Shown here piece by piece: positions 1-10,848 of a stretch of DNA of 64,000 nt. The first letter of the stretch is position 1, and each line of letters opens with the position of its first letter. The position numbers were made by a program, and so were the translations under genes. Where the stretch lies: positions 1-64,000 of the forward strand of contig JAEVYS010000018.1 in assembly GCA_023392635.1 (NCBI GenBank), in the 5' to 3' direction. The DNA is from Actinomycetes bacterium. Lineage in GTDB: Bacteria > Actinomycetota > Actinomycetes > Propionibacteriales > Propionibacteriaceae. The notes below the pieces were generated by a model, which was given only the letters and a program-made list of their open reading frames with translations, had not been told where the DNA came from and did not search any database.

Positions 1-201
1 GAACTGGCCAGGGGCACCACGCTGATCCTGCGGATCACTGCCGACCACACCGACGAGGTGCACGTGCACGGCTACGACATCGAGATCCCGGTGGGCTCGG
101 GGGCGCCGGTGACCAGGCAGATCGTCCTCGACGAGGTCGGCCGGTTCGAGGTGGAGTCCCACGAGCCCGCTCTCACCATCCTGCAGCTCGTCGTGTCGTG
201 A
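1..201 (+). CDS. cupredoxin-domain protein, C-terminal end (partial)
   Basis: The open frame enters from the left edge and gives 66 residues before its stop. The segment is rich in beta-strands and contains a DEVHVHGYD stretch, then an E-x-H near the end. This resembles the C-terminal half of actinobacterial cupredoxin-domain proteins, in which the histidines could bind copper. The signal peptide, if any, lies outside the window. Its TGA overlaps the GTG start of the next membrane protein by 4 bp, so the two are probably translationally coupled and may act together at the membrane. Family assignment comes from motif resemblance only. Confidence 0.6.
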   Translation, partial: ELARGTTLILRITADHTDEVHVHGYDIEIPVGSGAPVTRQIVLDEVGRFEVESHEPALTILQLVVS

Positions 202-1517
202 TCGCGCTGTTGATCCCCCTGCACGGCCTGGGGTCGCGCCAGGACCTGCCGCTGCCGCTGCCGTGGGCGATCGGCGGCGCGGTGGCCGTCCTGCTGCTCT
301 CGTTCGGCGTGCTGGCGCTCGCCTGGCGCCGGCCACGGTGGGGCGGCGTGGTGGGCGGTCGTCCCCTGCCCAGGCTGGCCCGGGTGGCGGACACCCGCAC
401 CACCCGGCTCGCACTGGCGATCCTGGGACTGCTGGCGTTCGCCTGGGTGGCGCTCGCGTTGTGGTTCGGTCAGGACCGGGTGACCAACCCGGTCTTCGGC
501 TTCACCTACGTGGGGGTGTGGGTCGGCCTCGTCCCGCTGTCGCTGGTGTTCGGCGCGGTGTGGCGGCGCCTCAACCCGCTGCGAACGCTGCTCCTGCTCG
601 GTACCCGCCTCGGCCTGCCGGGCCGCGGGTTCGTGCCGCTCAAAGGGCAGACCTGGCGCCGGATCGGCACCTATCCGGCCGCCCTCGCGCTGGTCGCCTT
701 CACGTGGCTCGAGCTGGTGCAACCGGACAACAACACGCTGCTGGTGCTGCGGTGGTGGTGGGCGGCGTGGGTGGGAGTCGTCCTGGGCGGGGGGATCCTG
801 TTCGGCGGACGCTGGGTGACGGCGTGCGACCCGTTCGAGAACTACGCGCGCCTGGTGTCGAGGGCTTCGGTCTGGCAGGGGCTGGACGGCCGGCTCGCGC
901 TGGTCAACCCGCTGCGGAACCTCAGTACGTCCACGTCGCCCGCCGGTACCTGGGCAGTGGTCGCCGCGCTCCTCGGCGGAACCGCCTTCGACAGCTTCAC
1001 CGGCACGTCCTGGTGGGTGCGAACGGTCCAGACCTCGTCCCTGCCCCGCCCGGTCTGGGGGACGCTGGGCCTGCTGGCCATGATCCTGGTGGTGGCGGCC
1101 ACCTTCGCGCTCGGCGTGCGGGGGCTTGGACGCGTGCGGGGCTCGACCCGCCTCGACCTGCTCGCCGCCAGCGTCATCCCGATCGTGATCGGCTACGCGG
1201 TGGCCCACTACCTGAGCCTGCTGGTCCTCGAAGGGCAGCGCACCCTGATCAACCTGTCCGACCCGCTGGGCCTGGGCTGGAACGTGTTCGGTACGGCCGA
1301 ACTCGGCATCTCCCCACTCTGGCTGGACACCCCGGCCGTGACCGCGCTGATCCAGTTGGTCGCGATCGTGGGCGGCCACTTCCTCGGCGTCCTGGTGGCC
1401 CACGAGCTCAGCGTCCGGGTCGTGCCGGCGCGGCACCGCATCCTCGCGCAGGTCCCGCTGCTGGTGGTGATGATCGGCTACACCTGCGGCGGCCTGCTGT
1501 TGCTCTTCTCTCCCTGA
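198..1517 (+). CDS. polytopic membrane protein coupled to a cupredoxin gene
   Basis: This 439-residue protein is strongly hydrophobic, with about ten likely membrane segments and no obvious catalytic motif. The N-terminus contains HGLGSRQDLPLPLPWAIGG, a signature I recall from actinobacterial membrane proteins sometimes labelled 'fenitrothion hydrolase'. I would not transfer that enzymatic name. The GTG start overlaps the stop of the preceding cupredoxin gene, so a joint role in metal handling or respiration is plausible but inferred. The start is fixed by this GTGA overlap. Confidence 0.6.
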   Translation: MIALLIPLHGLGSRQDLPLPLPWAIGGAVAVLLLSFGVLALAWRRPRWGGVVGGRPLPRLARVADTRTTRLALAILGLLAFAWVALALWFGQDRVTNPVFGFTYVGVWVGLVPLSLVFGAVWRRLNPLRTLLLLGTRLGLPGRGFVPLKGQTWRRIGTYPAALALVAFTWLELVQPDNNTLLVLRWWWAAWVGVVLGGGILFGGRWVTACDPFENYARLVSRASVWQGLDGRLALVNPLRNLSTSTSPAGTWAVVAALLGGTAFDSFTGTSWWVRTVQTSSLPRPVWGTLGLLAMILVVAATFALGVRGLGRVRGSTRLDLLAASVIPIVIGYAVAHYLSLLVLEGQRTLINLSDPLGLGWNVFGTAELGISPLWLDTPAVTALIQLVAIVGGHFLGVLVAHELSVRVVPARHRILAQVPLLVVMIGYTCGGLLLLFSP

Positions 1518-1595
1518 GTTGTCCACAGATCCGTCCGCACCTCTGGCCGCGGAACCACCCCCGGGCGCACATTGTCCGCCTCCGCAGGAGGAACC

Positions 1596-2105
1596 ATGGA
1601 CCCCGCTCGTGCCCGCTGCCGCCCGGCGCCCGCCTCGCGCCCGCCCGCGCTTCCGCTGATCGAACCGTTGGGCTCTGCCCTCCCGCAGCAGCCCGTGCTG
1701 CCCTGGACGGTCGTTCCCGAGGTGGTCCTGCCGGATTCGCCGCCGCTGGAGCCCGAACTCCGCCAGCTGGCCATCGCGCTGACCGCTGCGCTCGTCGAGG
1801 TGCTCAGCGGTCGCCGCGCGGCCCTGCAACTGGAGCTGTGGGTCGAAGCCGACCTGCTGAACCTGCTGGAACACCTGCGCCGGGCACGCAGCGGGGAGGG
1901 CCTGCGGCTGCGATCGGTGCGGGTACAGGCGCCGAACGACGCGGCGCTGGAGGTCTCGGCCCACCTGCGGCAGGGCGGGGACTCCCGCGCCGCGGCGATC
2001 CGGATCAGCCGTCGCCGGGGCCGCTGGGTGGCCACCCACCTCGTGATCGCGCTGCGGCCCGGAGTGGTGCACAGCGCGGGGTGGGTCAACCCGCTGGCCG
2101 GGTGA
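1596..2105 (+). CDS. Rv3235-family protein (DUF6459-like)
   Basis: A 169-residue protein starts at an ATG preceded by AGGAGG at 1586-1591. An earlier in-frame start at 1572 lacks such a site. The N-terminal 50 residues are proline-rich and probably disordered. The C-terminal part alternates helices and strands and ends in a basic segment and a hydrophobic strand. This matches the Rv3235 family of unknown function, which commonly sits beside secA in actinobacteria. It is convergent with secA, with only 27 bp between the stops. No biochemical role can be given. Confidence 0.65.
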   Translation: MDPARARCRPAPASRPPALPLIEPLGSALPQQPVLPWTVVPEVVLPDSPPLEPELRQLAIALTAALVEVLSGRRAALQLELWVEADLLNLLEHLRRARSGEGLRLRSVRVQAPNDAALEVSAHLRQGGDSRAAAIRISRRRGRWVATHLVIALRPGVVHSAGWVNPLAG

Positions 2106-2132
2106 GCGCCGCCGGGCACCCTGCGGGGTCGG

Positions 2133-4976
<2,844 letters not shown>

Positions 4977-5064
4977 GGTTTTCGCTTCCTGATCGCGCGC
5001 AGCCCTGCCGCACCCGTTTCAGCGCAGCGGTTTCCCCATCTTAAGCGGTCCCGTGAGGACGGGC

Positions 5065-5874
5065 TCAATCCGGCTCGGTCTCACCCAGCTCGGAGTCCTG
5101 GATGTGGGTCGGGTCGAGGACCCGCTTGAGGAAGACCTGCGTCCGCTTCTCCTTCGGCGCGGCGATGAGGTCGGCCGACGGGCCCTCCTCGACGATGACG
5201 CCGCCGTCCATGAAGATCGTCCGGTCGGAGACGTCGCGGGCGAACAGCATCTCGTGGGTGACCACCATCATGGTCATGCCGGCCTCGGCCAGGTCGCGCA
5301 TGACCGCCAGCACGTCGCCGACGAGTTCGGGGTCGAGGGCAGCGGTCGGCTCGTCGAACAGCATGATCTTGGGATCCATGGACAGCGCCCGTGCGATGGC
5401 AACGCGTTGCTGCTGGCCCCCCGATAGCTTCGCCGGGTGATAGGTCATGCGGTCGGACAGTCCGACGAGCTCGAGGTTCTTCCTCGCGATCTCGACGGCC
5501 TCGGCCTTCGAGCGCTTGAGCACCTGCCGCTGCCCGATGACGCAGTTGCCGAGCGCGGTCATGTTGGGGAAGAGGTTGAACGACTGGAACACCATGCCCA
5601 CGTGGGTGCGGACGTCGTTGAGTTCGACATCGGGATCGGTCATCTCTGCGCCGAGGAGCTTGATCGAGCCGCTCGTCGGCTTCTCCAGCAGGTTCACGCA
5701 GCGCAGCAGGGTCGACTTGCCGGAGCCCGACGGGCCGATCACGCACACGACCTCGCCCTCGTCCACGGTCAGGTCGATGCCCTTGAGCACCTCGTTGTCG
5801 CCGAAGCTCTTGTGCAGGCCGCTGATCTGGATCGGGGGCTGGCTGGACTCGATGTCGGGGAACATGTTGCTCAT
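5065..5874 (-). CDS. polar amino acid ABC transporter, ATPase subunit
   Basis: This 269-residue cytoplasmic ATPase energises uptake of a polar amino acid. It has Walker [10 protein letters not shown], signature LSGGQQQR, Walker B IMLFDEPT followed by the D-loop, and the switch histidine in VVTHEM, all of the GlnQ/HisP type. I chose the ATG at 5874, which overlaps the permease stop as ATGA. The longer open frame upstream only reads through the permease gene out of frame. It is last in a binding protein, permease, ATPase operon. The substrate cannot be read from sequence; glutamine, glutamate, arginine or cystine are all possible. Confidence 0.93.
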   Translation of the reverse strand: MSNMFPDIESSQPPIQISGLHKSFGDNEVLKGIDLTVDEGEVVCVIGPSGSGKSTLLRCVNLLEKPTSGSIKLLGAEMTDPDVELNDVRTHVGMVFQSFNLFPNMTALGNCVIGQRQVLKRSKAEAVEIARKNLELVGLSDRMTYHPAKLSGGQQQRVAIARALSMDPKIMLFDEPTAALDPELVGDVLAVMRDLAEAGMTMMVVTHEMLFARDVSDRTIFMDGGVIVEEGPSADLIAAPKEKRTQVFLKRVLDPTHIQDSELGETEPD

Positions 5875-6671
5875 CGCTTCGGATCCAGCCTCTTCTCCAG
5901 CCGGCCGACCAGCCAGGTCAGCGGCAACGTCACGATCAGGTAGGCGAGGGCGGCCATGAACATCGGGGTCGCATTGCCCGTGGTGCTCAGCGCGTCCCGC
6001 GCGAACGTGGTGAGGTCCTTGTCGAACACTCCCATGCCCACGACGAAGAGCAGCGAGCTGTCCTTGAGCAGCATCACGAACTCGTTCGTCATCGGCGGGA
6101 TCACGATCCGCAGCGCCTGGGGCAGGACGACCCAGAACATCGTCTGCCCGGACGTCATGCCGAGCGAGCGGGACGCCTCGAGCTGACCGGGCGGTACGGC
6201 TTCGATGCCGGCCCGGATGATCTCGGCGGCGTAGGCGCCGGTGACCAGGGTGAGACCGAGGATGCCCGCTCCCACACCGCCACCGGGGATCTTGAACCCG
6301 AAGGCGATCGGGACGACGAAGGCTGCGCCGAAGATCGTGAGCAGGGCGGGAATCCCGCGGAAGAACTCGATGAAGGCGATCGCGGCCCAGCCCAGCGGCC
6401 CGCCGGCCTGCTTCATCACGGCAAGGACGACGGCGAGCAGCGAGCCCAGCACGAAGCTCGCGACGGTGTAGATCAGGGTGTTCTTCAGGGCGACCGTCAC
6501 GATCGCCGGCCACATCTTCGCGGCGACCTCGGCGTTGAAGAACTGCTTGGTGATCACCGGCCAGTCCGCGACGAGGACCACGATGATCACGAAGACCACG
6601 CCCACCGCGTAGGAGGAGAGCCGGCCCACACGCTGCCGGGTGGTCGGCTTCATGTACGGGAGGATGCTCAA
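5871..6671 (-). CDS. polar amino acid ABC transporter, permease (HisM/GlnP type)
   Basis: A 266-residue inner-membrane permease with about five transmembrane helices. The ATPase-docking EAA loop is visible as [20 protein letters not shown], followed by the conserved [14 protein letters not shown]. This is the HEQRo (His/Glu/Gln/Arg/opine) permease pattern. Only one permease gene is present, so the transporter probably uses a homodimer. The 3' end overlaps the ATPase gene by 4 bp and a short gap separates it from the binding-protein gene, which supports a three-gene operon. Confidence 0.92.
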   Translation of the reverse strand: MSILPYMKPTTRQRVGRLSSYAVGVVFVIIVVLVADWPVITKQFFNAEVAAKMWPAIVTVALKNTLIYTVASFVLGSLLAVVLAVMKQAGGPLGWAAIAFIEFFRGIPALLTIFGAAFVVPIAFGFKIPGGGVGAGILGLTLVTGAYAAEIIRAGIEAVPPGQLEASRSLGMTSGQTMFWVVLPQALRIVIPPMTNEFVMLLKDSSLLFVVGMGVFDKDLTTFARDALSTTGNATPMFMAALAYLIVTLPLTWLVGRLEKRLDPKR

Positions 6672-6734
6672 TGGATGTCCAATGCTCGCGCCGGTCGGGG
6701 AAGCCGGGGCGAGGCCCCGGTTCCCCCGATCAGG

Positions 6735-7568
6735 TCAGCCGAAGTACTTCTTGTAGATCGTGTCGTAGGAGCCATCAGCCTTCATCGCGGCGAGCGCGTC
6801 GTTGACGGCCTTCTCCAGCTCGGGCTTCAGGCCCTTGGCGAACGCGAAGCCGTACTGCTCGTTCGTCTTGTAGGTCTCGACGATCTTGTAGGCGGCGTCG
6901 GCCACCTCGTGGGTGTGGTTGACCGGCTGGTCCTGGAGGATCGCGTCGATCTGGCCGGCCTGGATCGCCGGCCACAGCTCGCCGTCGGACGGGAAGTCGA
7001 TCACCTGGGCGTCCTTCGGGGCGTTCTCGGTGGCGTAGGTCTTGCCGGTGGTGCCCTTCTGGACCCCGATCTTCTTGCCCCCGGTGCCGGCGAGGTTCGT
7101 GATGCCGGAGTCGGCCTTCACGAGCAGCGACTGCAGCGAGTCGTAGTACGGCTCGGAGAAGTCGAGGTTCTTCTTGCGCTCCTCCGTGATCGTCATGGCG
7201 GACGCGGCGATGTCGCACTGGTTCGCGACCAGCACGGTGCCGGACTGGAGGGCGTCGAAGTCGGAGTCGATGACCTTGAGGGTCAGGCCGAGCTTCTTCG
7301 ACACCGCGTCCATCACCTCGATGTCGAAGCCGCCGTAGCCGCTCGGCGAGGACGAGTCCTCAACCTCGAAGGGCGCGTAGGGGACGTCGGAGCAGACGGT
7401 GAGCGTGCCGGCGGAAACGAGCTTGAGGTCGGCAGCAGGGCGGCTCGAGGCCGCGCTGCTCGCGCCGCTGCCGGCCGGTGCGGCGGGGGTGGAGCCGGAA
7501 CACCCGGCGAAGGTGAGTGCGAGTGCGGCGACGGAGGCCGCGAGGGTCAGTGTCTTCCTGAACAGCAT
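6735..7568 (-). CDS. polar amino acid ABC transporter, substrate-binding lipoprotein
   Basis: A 277-residue lipoprotein whose signal peptide ends in the lipobox LTFAGC, with Cys23 as the lipidated residue. A short Ser/Ala-rich linker precedes a type II periplasmic binding fold. Family motifs include VCSDVPYAPFEV, GFDIEVMDAV and the late GFAFAKG. It is first in the operon, so the promoter should lie in 7569-7720. There a minus-strand GTAAC and a TTCAC are separated by 6 bp (7639-7654), faintly like GlnR half-sites. The bound amino acid is not determinable. Confidence 0.9.
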   Translation of the reverse strand: MLFRKTLTLAASVAALALTFAGCSGSTPAAPAGSGASSAASSRPAADLKLVSAGTLTVCSDVPYAPFEVEDSSSPSGYGGFDIEVMDAVSKKLGLTLKVIDSDFDALQSGTVLVANQCDIAASAMTITEERKKNLDFSEPYYDSLQSLLVKADSGITNLAGTGGKKIGVQKGTTGKTYATENAPKDAQVIDFPSDGELWPAIQAGQIDAILQDQPVNHTHEVADAAYKIVETYKTNEQYGFAFAKGLKPELEKAVNDALAAMKADGSYDTIYKKYFG

Positions 7569-7724
7569 GACGCGAGGCTTCTTTCTCGATTGCGGTCTTC
7601 CCCCGGGGTGTGGAGCACTCGGACGCTACCGACCCCATGTGAAGGTGGCGTTACAGTACCGGGCCCGCACACGGCGGGGGCAGCGGTTTCACGTGACGCT
7701 TTGCTCACGATGCGGGCGCCCGTC

Positions 7725-8930
7725 TCACGCCAGCGCGGCCAGCTCCGCGGCGAGCGTGCCCCGATCAGCCACCACCACATCGGTCAGGCCCAACCAGTCG
7801 GCCGTCCGCCGCAGCTCGCGCGCCAGGCGCGCGGCGGTCTCGTGCGCGGGTGCGCCATCCTCGAGCCAGGCGGACTGCACCATCAGCGCCGACGCCTTCC
7901 GGTCGGACTTCAGGTCCACGCGGGCCGCGATCCGTTCGTCCATGACGAACAAGTAGACGTAGTAGCCGTGCACCCGGTCGGCCTTCGGCGTGTACAGCCC
8001 GATCCGGTAGTCGGTGCCGAACACCTGGAGCAACCGCTTCCGGTCGTAGGCGAGGGTGTCGAAGGGACTGACCAGCGCGTCCACGACGGCGCGCCGCGGG
8101 CGGGCGGCTGCCGACCACAGGTAGGCGGGCGCGGACCAGCCGCGCACGGTCACCGGCTCGACCTCCCGGGAAGCGACCAGGGCGTCGACGGCGGCGGCCG
8201 TGAGCCGGCGGTCGGTGTAGAAGTACTCCGCGAGCCAGGCCGGCGTGAACACGCCGAGGGCGGCGGCCGCGCGCCGGGCGAGGGCAAGCCGCTGCTCCTC
8301 CGGGCTGGGCGTCGGCGCGGCCAGCACCCGCGGGGGCAGCACCCGCTCGGGCAGGTCGTAGCGGCGCTCGAACTGCGTGTTCCTTCCTGCGCTGGTCAGC
8401 TCGCCGATGTAGAACAGCCACTCCAGCGCCGACTTCACGTCCGACCAGTTCCACCAGCTGCCCCTGGCGCGCACCTCGTCGTGCTCCACCTGCCGGGCGG
8501 TCAACGGACCCCGAGCGGCGACCTGCTCGAGCACCTTCTCCAGCAGCCCCGGCTGCTCGCGACGGATGCGATCCATCGCGTGCCACGGCTTGCGGGCATG
8601 CTCAGCCATGCGGAAGCGAAGGGCGGGCTGCAGTTCGACGTCGATGAGGGACGCCGCGTGCCCCCAGAACTCGAACACCCGTCGCGGCCCACGGTTGCCG
8701 GCCCGATCGAGGAGCGCCCGGTCGTACTCCCCCAGCCGCGCGAACAGCGGCACGTAGTGCGCCCGCACGCACACGTTCACCGAGTCGATCTGGAACTGGC
8801 CCACCTGTCCCAGCACCCGCTGGAGCTGCCGCATCGTCACCGGGCCGTCGACACGCCGTCCGAAACCCTGCGCGGCCAGGACGATGCGCCGCGCCTGTCC
8901 CTGAGTCAGCTGTCCCTTCACCGGCGGCAC
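7725..8930 (-). CDS. winged-helix DNA glycosylase, YcaQ/AlkX-like (HTH_42 family)
   Basis: The 401-residue protein belongs to the family of winged-helix DNA glycosylases that excise alkylated bases or unhook interstrand crosslinks. The catalytic region reads GQFQIDSVNV. The Q-x-D within it resembles the QxD of the YcaQ/AlkX branch rather than the QxQ of antibiotic-resistance AlkZ. Length and the Arg-rich N-terminus fit the family. The GTG start at 8930 is the first candidate, with no strong ribosome site visible. It is transcribed divergently from the iron operon across a 98-bp gap. A repair role is inferred from family. Confidence 0.75.
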   Translation of the reverse strand: MPPVKGQLTQGQARRIVLAAQGFGRRVDGPVTMRQLQRVLGQVGQFQIDSVNVCVRAHYVPLFARLGEYDRALLDRAGNRGPRRVFEFWGHAASLIDVELQPALRFRMAEHARKPWHAMDRIRREQPGLLEKVLEQVAARGPLTARQVEHDEVRARGSWWNWSDVKSALEWLFYIGELTSAGRNTQFERRYDLPERVLPPRVLAAPTPSPEEQRLALARRAAAALGVFTPAWLAEYFYTDRRLTAAAVDALVASREVEPVTVRGWSAPAYLWSAAARPRRAVVDALVSPFDTLAYDRKRLLQVFGTDYRIGLYTPKADRVHGYYVYLFVMDERIAARVDLKSDRKASALMVQSAWLEDGAPAHETAARLARELRRTADWLGLTDVVVADRGTLAAELAALA

Positions 8931-9010
8931 ACTACCGGTGCCCTCCGACCCCCCCGGGGCTGGAACCGCGCCGCCCAGGATTTGGGAAAGGTTGGCGTCA
9001 CGTATTTAGG

Positions 9011-9029
9011 TAAGGTTAGCCTAACCTTA
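9011..9029 (+). promoter_or_regulatory. DtxR/IdeR iron box overlapping the start of the siderophore operon
   Basis: The 19-bp sequence TAAGGTTAGCCTAACCTTA is a perfect palindrome around its central base. It closely matches the DtxR/IdeR consensus TTAGGTTAGSCTAACCTAA. Its last base is the A of the ATG of the first gene. A -10-like TAGCCT lies inside it (9017-9022), six bases before that ATG, which suggests a leaderless transcript whose promoter is directly occluded by the iron-loaded repressor. A TTGGCG at 8992-8997 could serve as -35. Confidence 0.88.
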
Positions 9030-9883
9030 TGACCACAGCGGAGCGGATCGGGCTCGCGGGGCACCACCTCACCATCGGCTACGGCGGCGACCCCGTCGTC
9101 GGGGACGCGACGGTCACGCTGCGCCGGAGCCAGGTCACCGTCCTCATCGGGCCCAACGGCAGCGGCAAGTCCACCCTGCTGCGGGGGCTGTCACGGCTCC
9201 TGCCCCTGCAGGGGGGGCACGTCGACGTGGAAGGGACGCCCCTGCGGGCGCTGAGCCCCCGACAGCTGGCGACGCGGCTGGCCGTGCTCACCCAGGGTCG
9301 TCCCGCGTTGTCAGGCCTGACCGTGCGCGAGGTCGCGGAACTGGGGCGCCATCCACACAGGGGGCGTTGGCGTCGCGCCGACCCGGGCGGGGTGGCCGCG
9401 GTGGATCGGGCGCTCGCACTCACCGGGCTCACCGAGCTCGCCGCCCAGGACGTCGGCGCCCTGTCCGGCGGCCAGGTCCAGCGTGCCTGGCTCGCCGCCT
9501 GCCTCGCCCAGGACACCGCCGTGCTCCTGCTCGACGAGCCGACGACCTTCCTCGACCTGCGCCACCAGGTGGAGTTGCTCGACCTGGTCGCCGACCTCGC
9601 CGCCAACCACGGCGTCACCGTCGGGCTCGTCCTGCACGACCTCAACCAGGCGGCTGCGATCGCGGACCGGATCGTCCTGCTGTGCGCCGGGCGCGTGGTC
9701 CGCGACGGCACTCCCGCCGAGGTCCTCGACGCGGAGTTGCTCAGCGAGGTCTACGAGATCGGCGTCGACGTGATCGTCGACCCGGCCACCGGCACTCCCA
9801 CCGTCCTCCCCCGTCCCCGGCGCCGCCCGGGACGTCCCAGCCAAACGAAGGAACTCGACCCGTGCGTGCGCGCCCACTCCTGA
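9029..9883 (+). CDS. iron-siderophore ABC transporter, ATPase subunit (FecE/FhuC type)
   Basis: The 284-residue ATPase powers ferric-siderophore import. Walker A GPNGSGKST, signature LSGGQVQRAW, Walker B VLLLDEPT and the switch histidine in LVLHDLN are intact, and the order and length fit FecE/FhuC. A basic, proline-rich tail follows the nucleotide-binding domain. The start codon abuts an IdeR-like box, so initiation probably occurs on a leaderless mRNA. The gene overlaps the next one, the binding protein, by 22 bp. Confidence 0.93.
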   Translation: MTTAERIGLAGHHLTIGYGGDPVVGDATVTLRRSQVTVLIGPNGSGKSTLLRGLSRLLPLQGGHVDVEGTPLRALSPRQLATRLAVLTQGRPALSGLTVREVAELGRHPHRGRWRRADPGGVAAVDRALALTGLTELAAQDVGALSGGQVQRAWLAACLAQDTAVLLLDEPTTFLDLRHQVELLDLVADLAANHGVTVGLVLHDLNQAAAIADRIVLLCAGRVVRDGTPAEVLDAELLSEVYEIGVDVIVDPATGTPTVLPRPRRRPGRPSQTKELDPCVRAHS

Positions 9884-10848
9884 CCTGCCTGATCGTCTTC
9901 CCCGCACTGGCCCTCACGGCGTGCGGCACGACGGATACCCCGGGCGCCGCCGGTCCACCGTCCGCTGCGGCCACCGGCGGGCCGATCAGCGTCGCCGACG
10001 GTCGAGGCGCCCGGGTGAGCCTGGAGGCGCCGGCCACCCGGGTGGTGTCGCTGGAGTGGAGCACCACCGAGGACGTGATCACCCTCGGCGTGCAGCCGGT
10101 GGGTGTCGCGGACATCAAGGGCTACACGTCCTGGGTCACCGCGTCCCCGATTCCCGGCTCCCCCATCGACGTGGGCACGCGCACCGAGCCGAGCCTCGAG
10201 TCCGTCGCCGCGGCCGAGCCCGACCTCATCCTCGGGATCGTCGGCTCGGTGCCGGAGTCCGCCGTGGCGCAGCTGGAGAAGGTCGCGCCCGTGGTGCTGC
10301 TCACCGGCGCCGACGCAAGCCGCCCGCTCGACCTGATGCGGGAGAACTTCACCACCACGGCGAAGCTCCTGGGCAAGGAGGCCCGGGCCGCCGCCGTCCT
10401 GTCCGACCTCGACTCGGCGGTGGCCGCGGGCGCGCAGGCCATCGCGGACGCAGGCAAGGCCGGCGCCCCGTTCTCCCTGTCCTACATCTACGCCGAGGGC
10501 AACACGTTCTCGCTGCGCATGCACGGACCGGGCTCGTTCGCCGTCGCCGTAGCCGGTGAGCTCGGCCTGGAACCCGCCTGGACGGAAGCCGGCGACGAGG
10601 GCTGGGGACTGTCCACCCTGGACCTGGAAGGACTCACCCGCCTGCCGGCGGAGACGGAGTTCGGCTACTGGGGCAACGCGGACACCGAAGACCCGTTGGC
10701 CGACCTCGCCGGCAACAAGCTGTGGAACTCGCTGTCCTTCGTCAAGGCCGAGCGGGTGCACCGCATGGGCGTGGGCATCTGGATCTACGGTGGACCGGCC
10801 TCGGCGAAGCAGTGGATCGCCGACGTCGTGGCCGCCGTCGCCGCGTGA
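9862..10848 (+). CDS. iron-siderophore substrate-binding lipoprotein (FecB/FepB type)
   Basis: A 328-residue lipoprotein captures the ferric-siderophore outside the membrane. I chose GTG 9862, inside the end of the ATPase gene, because it gives a proper lipoprotein signal: RAR, a hydrophobic core and the lipobox LTAC with Cys21. An AAGGAA lies upstream at about 9848. The mature part has the type III binding-protein pattern: VVSLEWSTTEDVITLG, the AAAEPDLILG strand, and a long bridging helix. It is coupled to the permease through a GTGA overlap. The exact siderophore is unknown. Confidence 0.9.
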   Translation: MRARPLLTCLIVFPALALTACGTTDTPGAAGPPSAAATGGPISVADGRGARVSLEAPATRVVSLEWSTTEDVITLGVQPVGVADIKGYTSWVTASPIPGSPIDVGTRTEPSLESVAAAEPDLILGIVGSVPESAVAQLEKVAPVVLLTGADASRPLDLMRENFTTTAKLLGKEARAAAVLSDLDSAVAAGAQAIADAGKAGAPFSLSYIYAEGNTFSLRMHGPGSFAVAVAGELGLEPAWTEAGDEGWGLSTLDLEGLTRLPAETEFGYWGNADTEDPLADLAGNKLWNSLSFVKAERVHRMGVGIWIYGGPASAKQWIADVVAAVAA

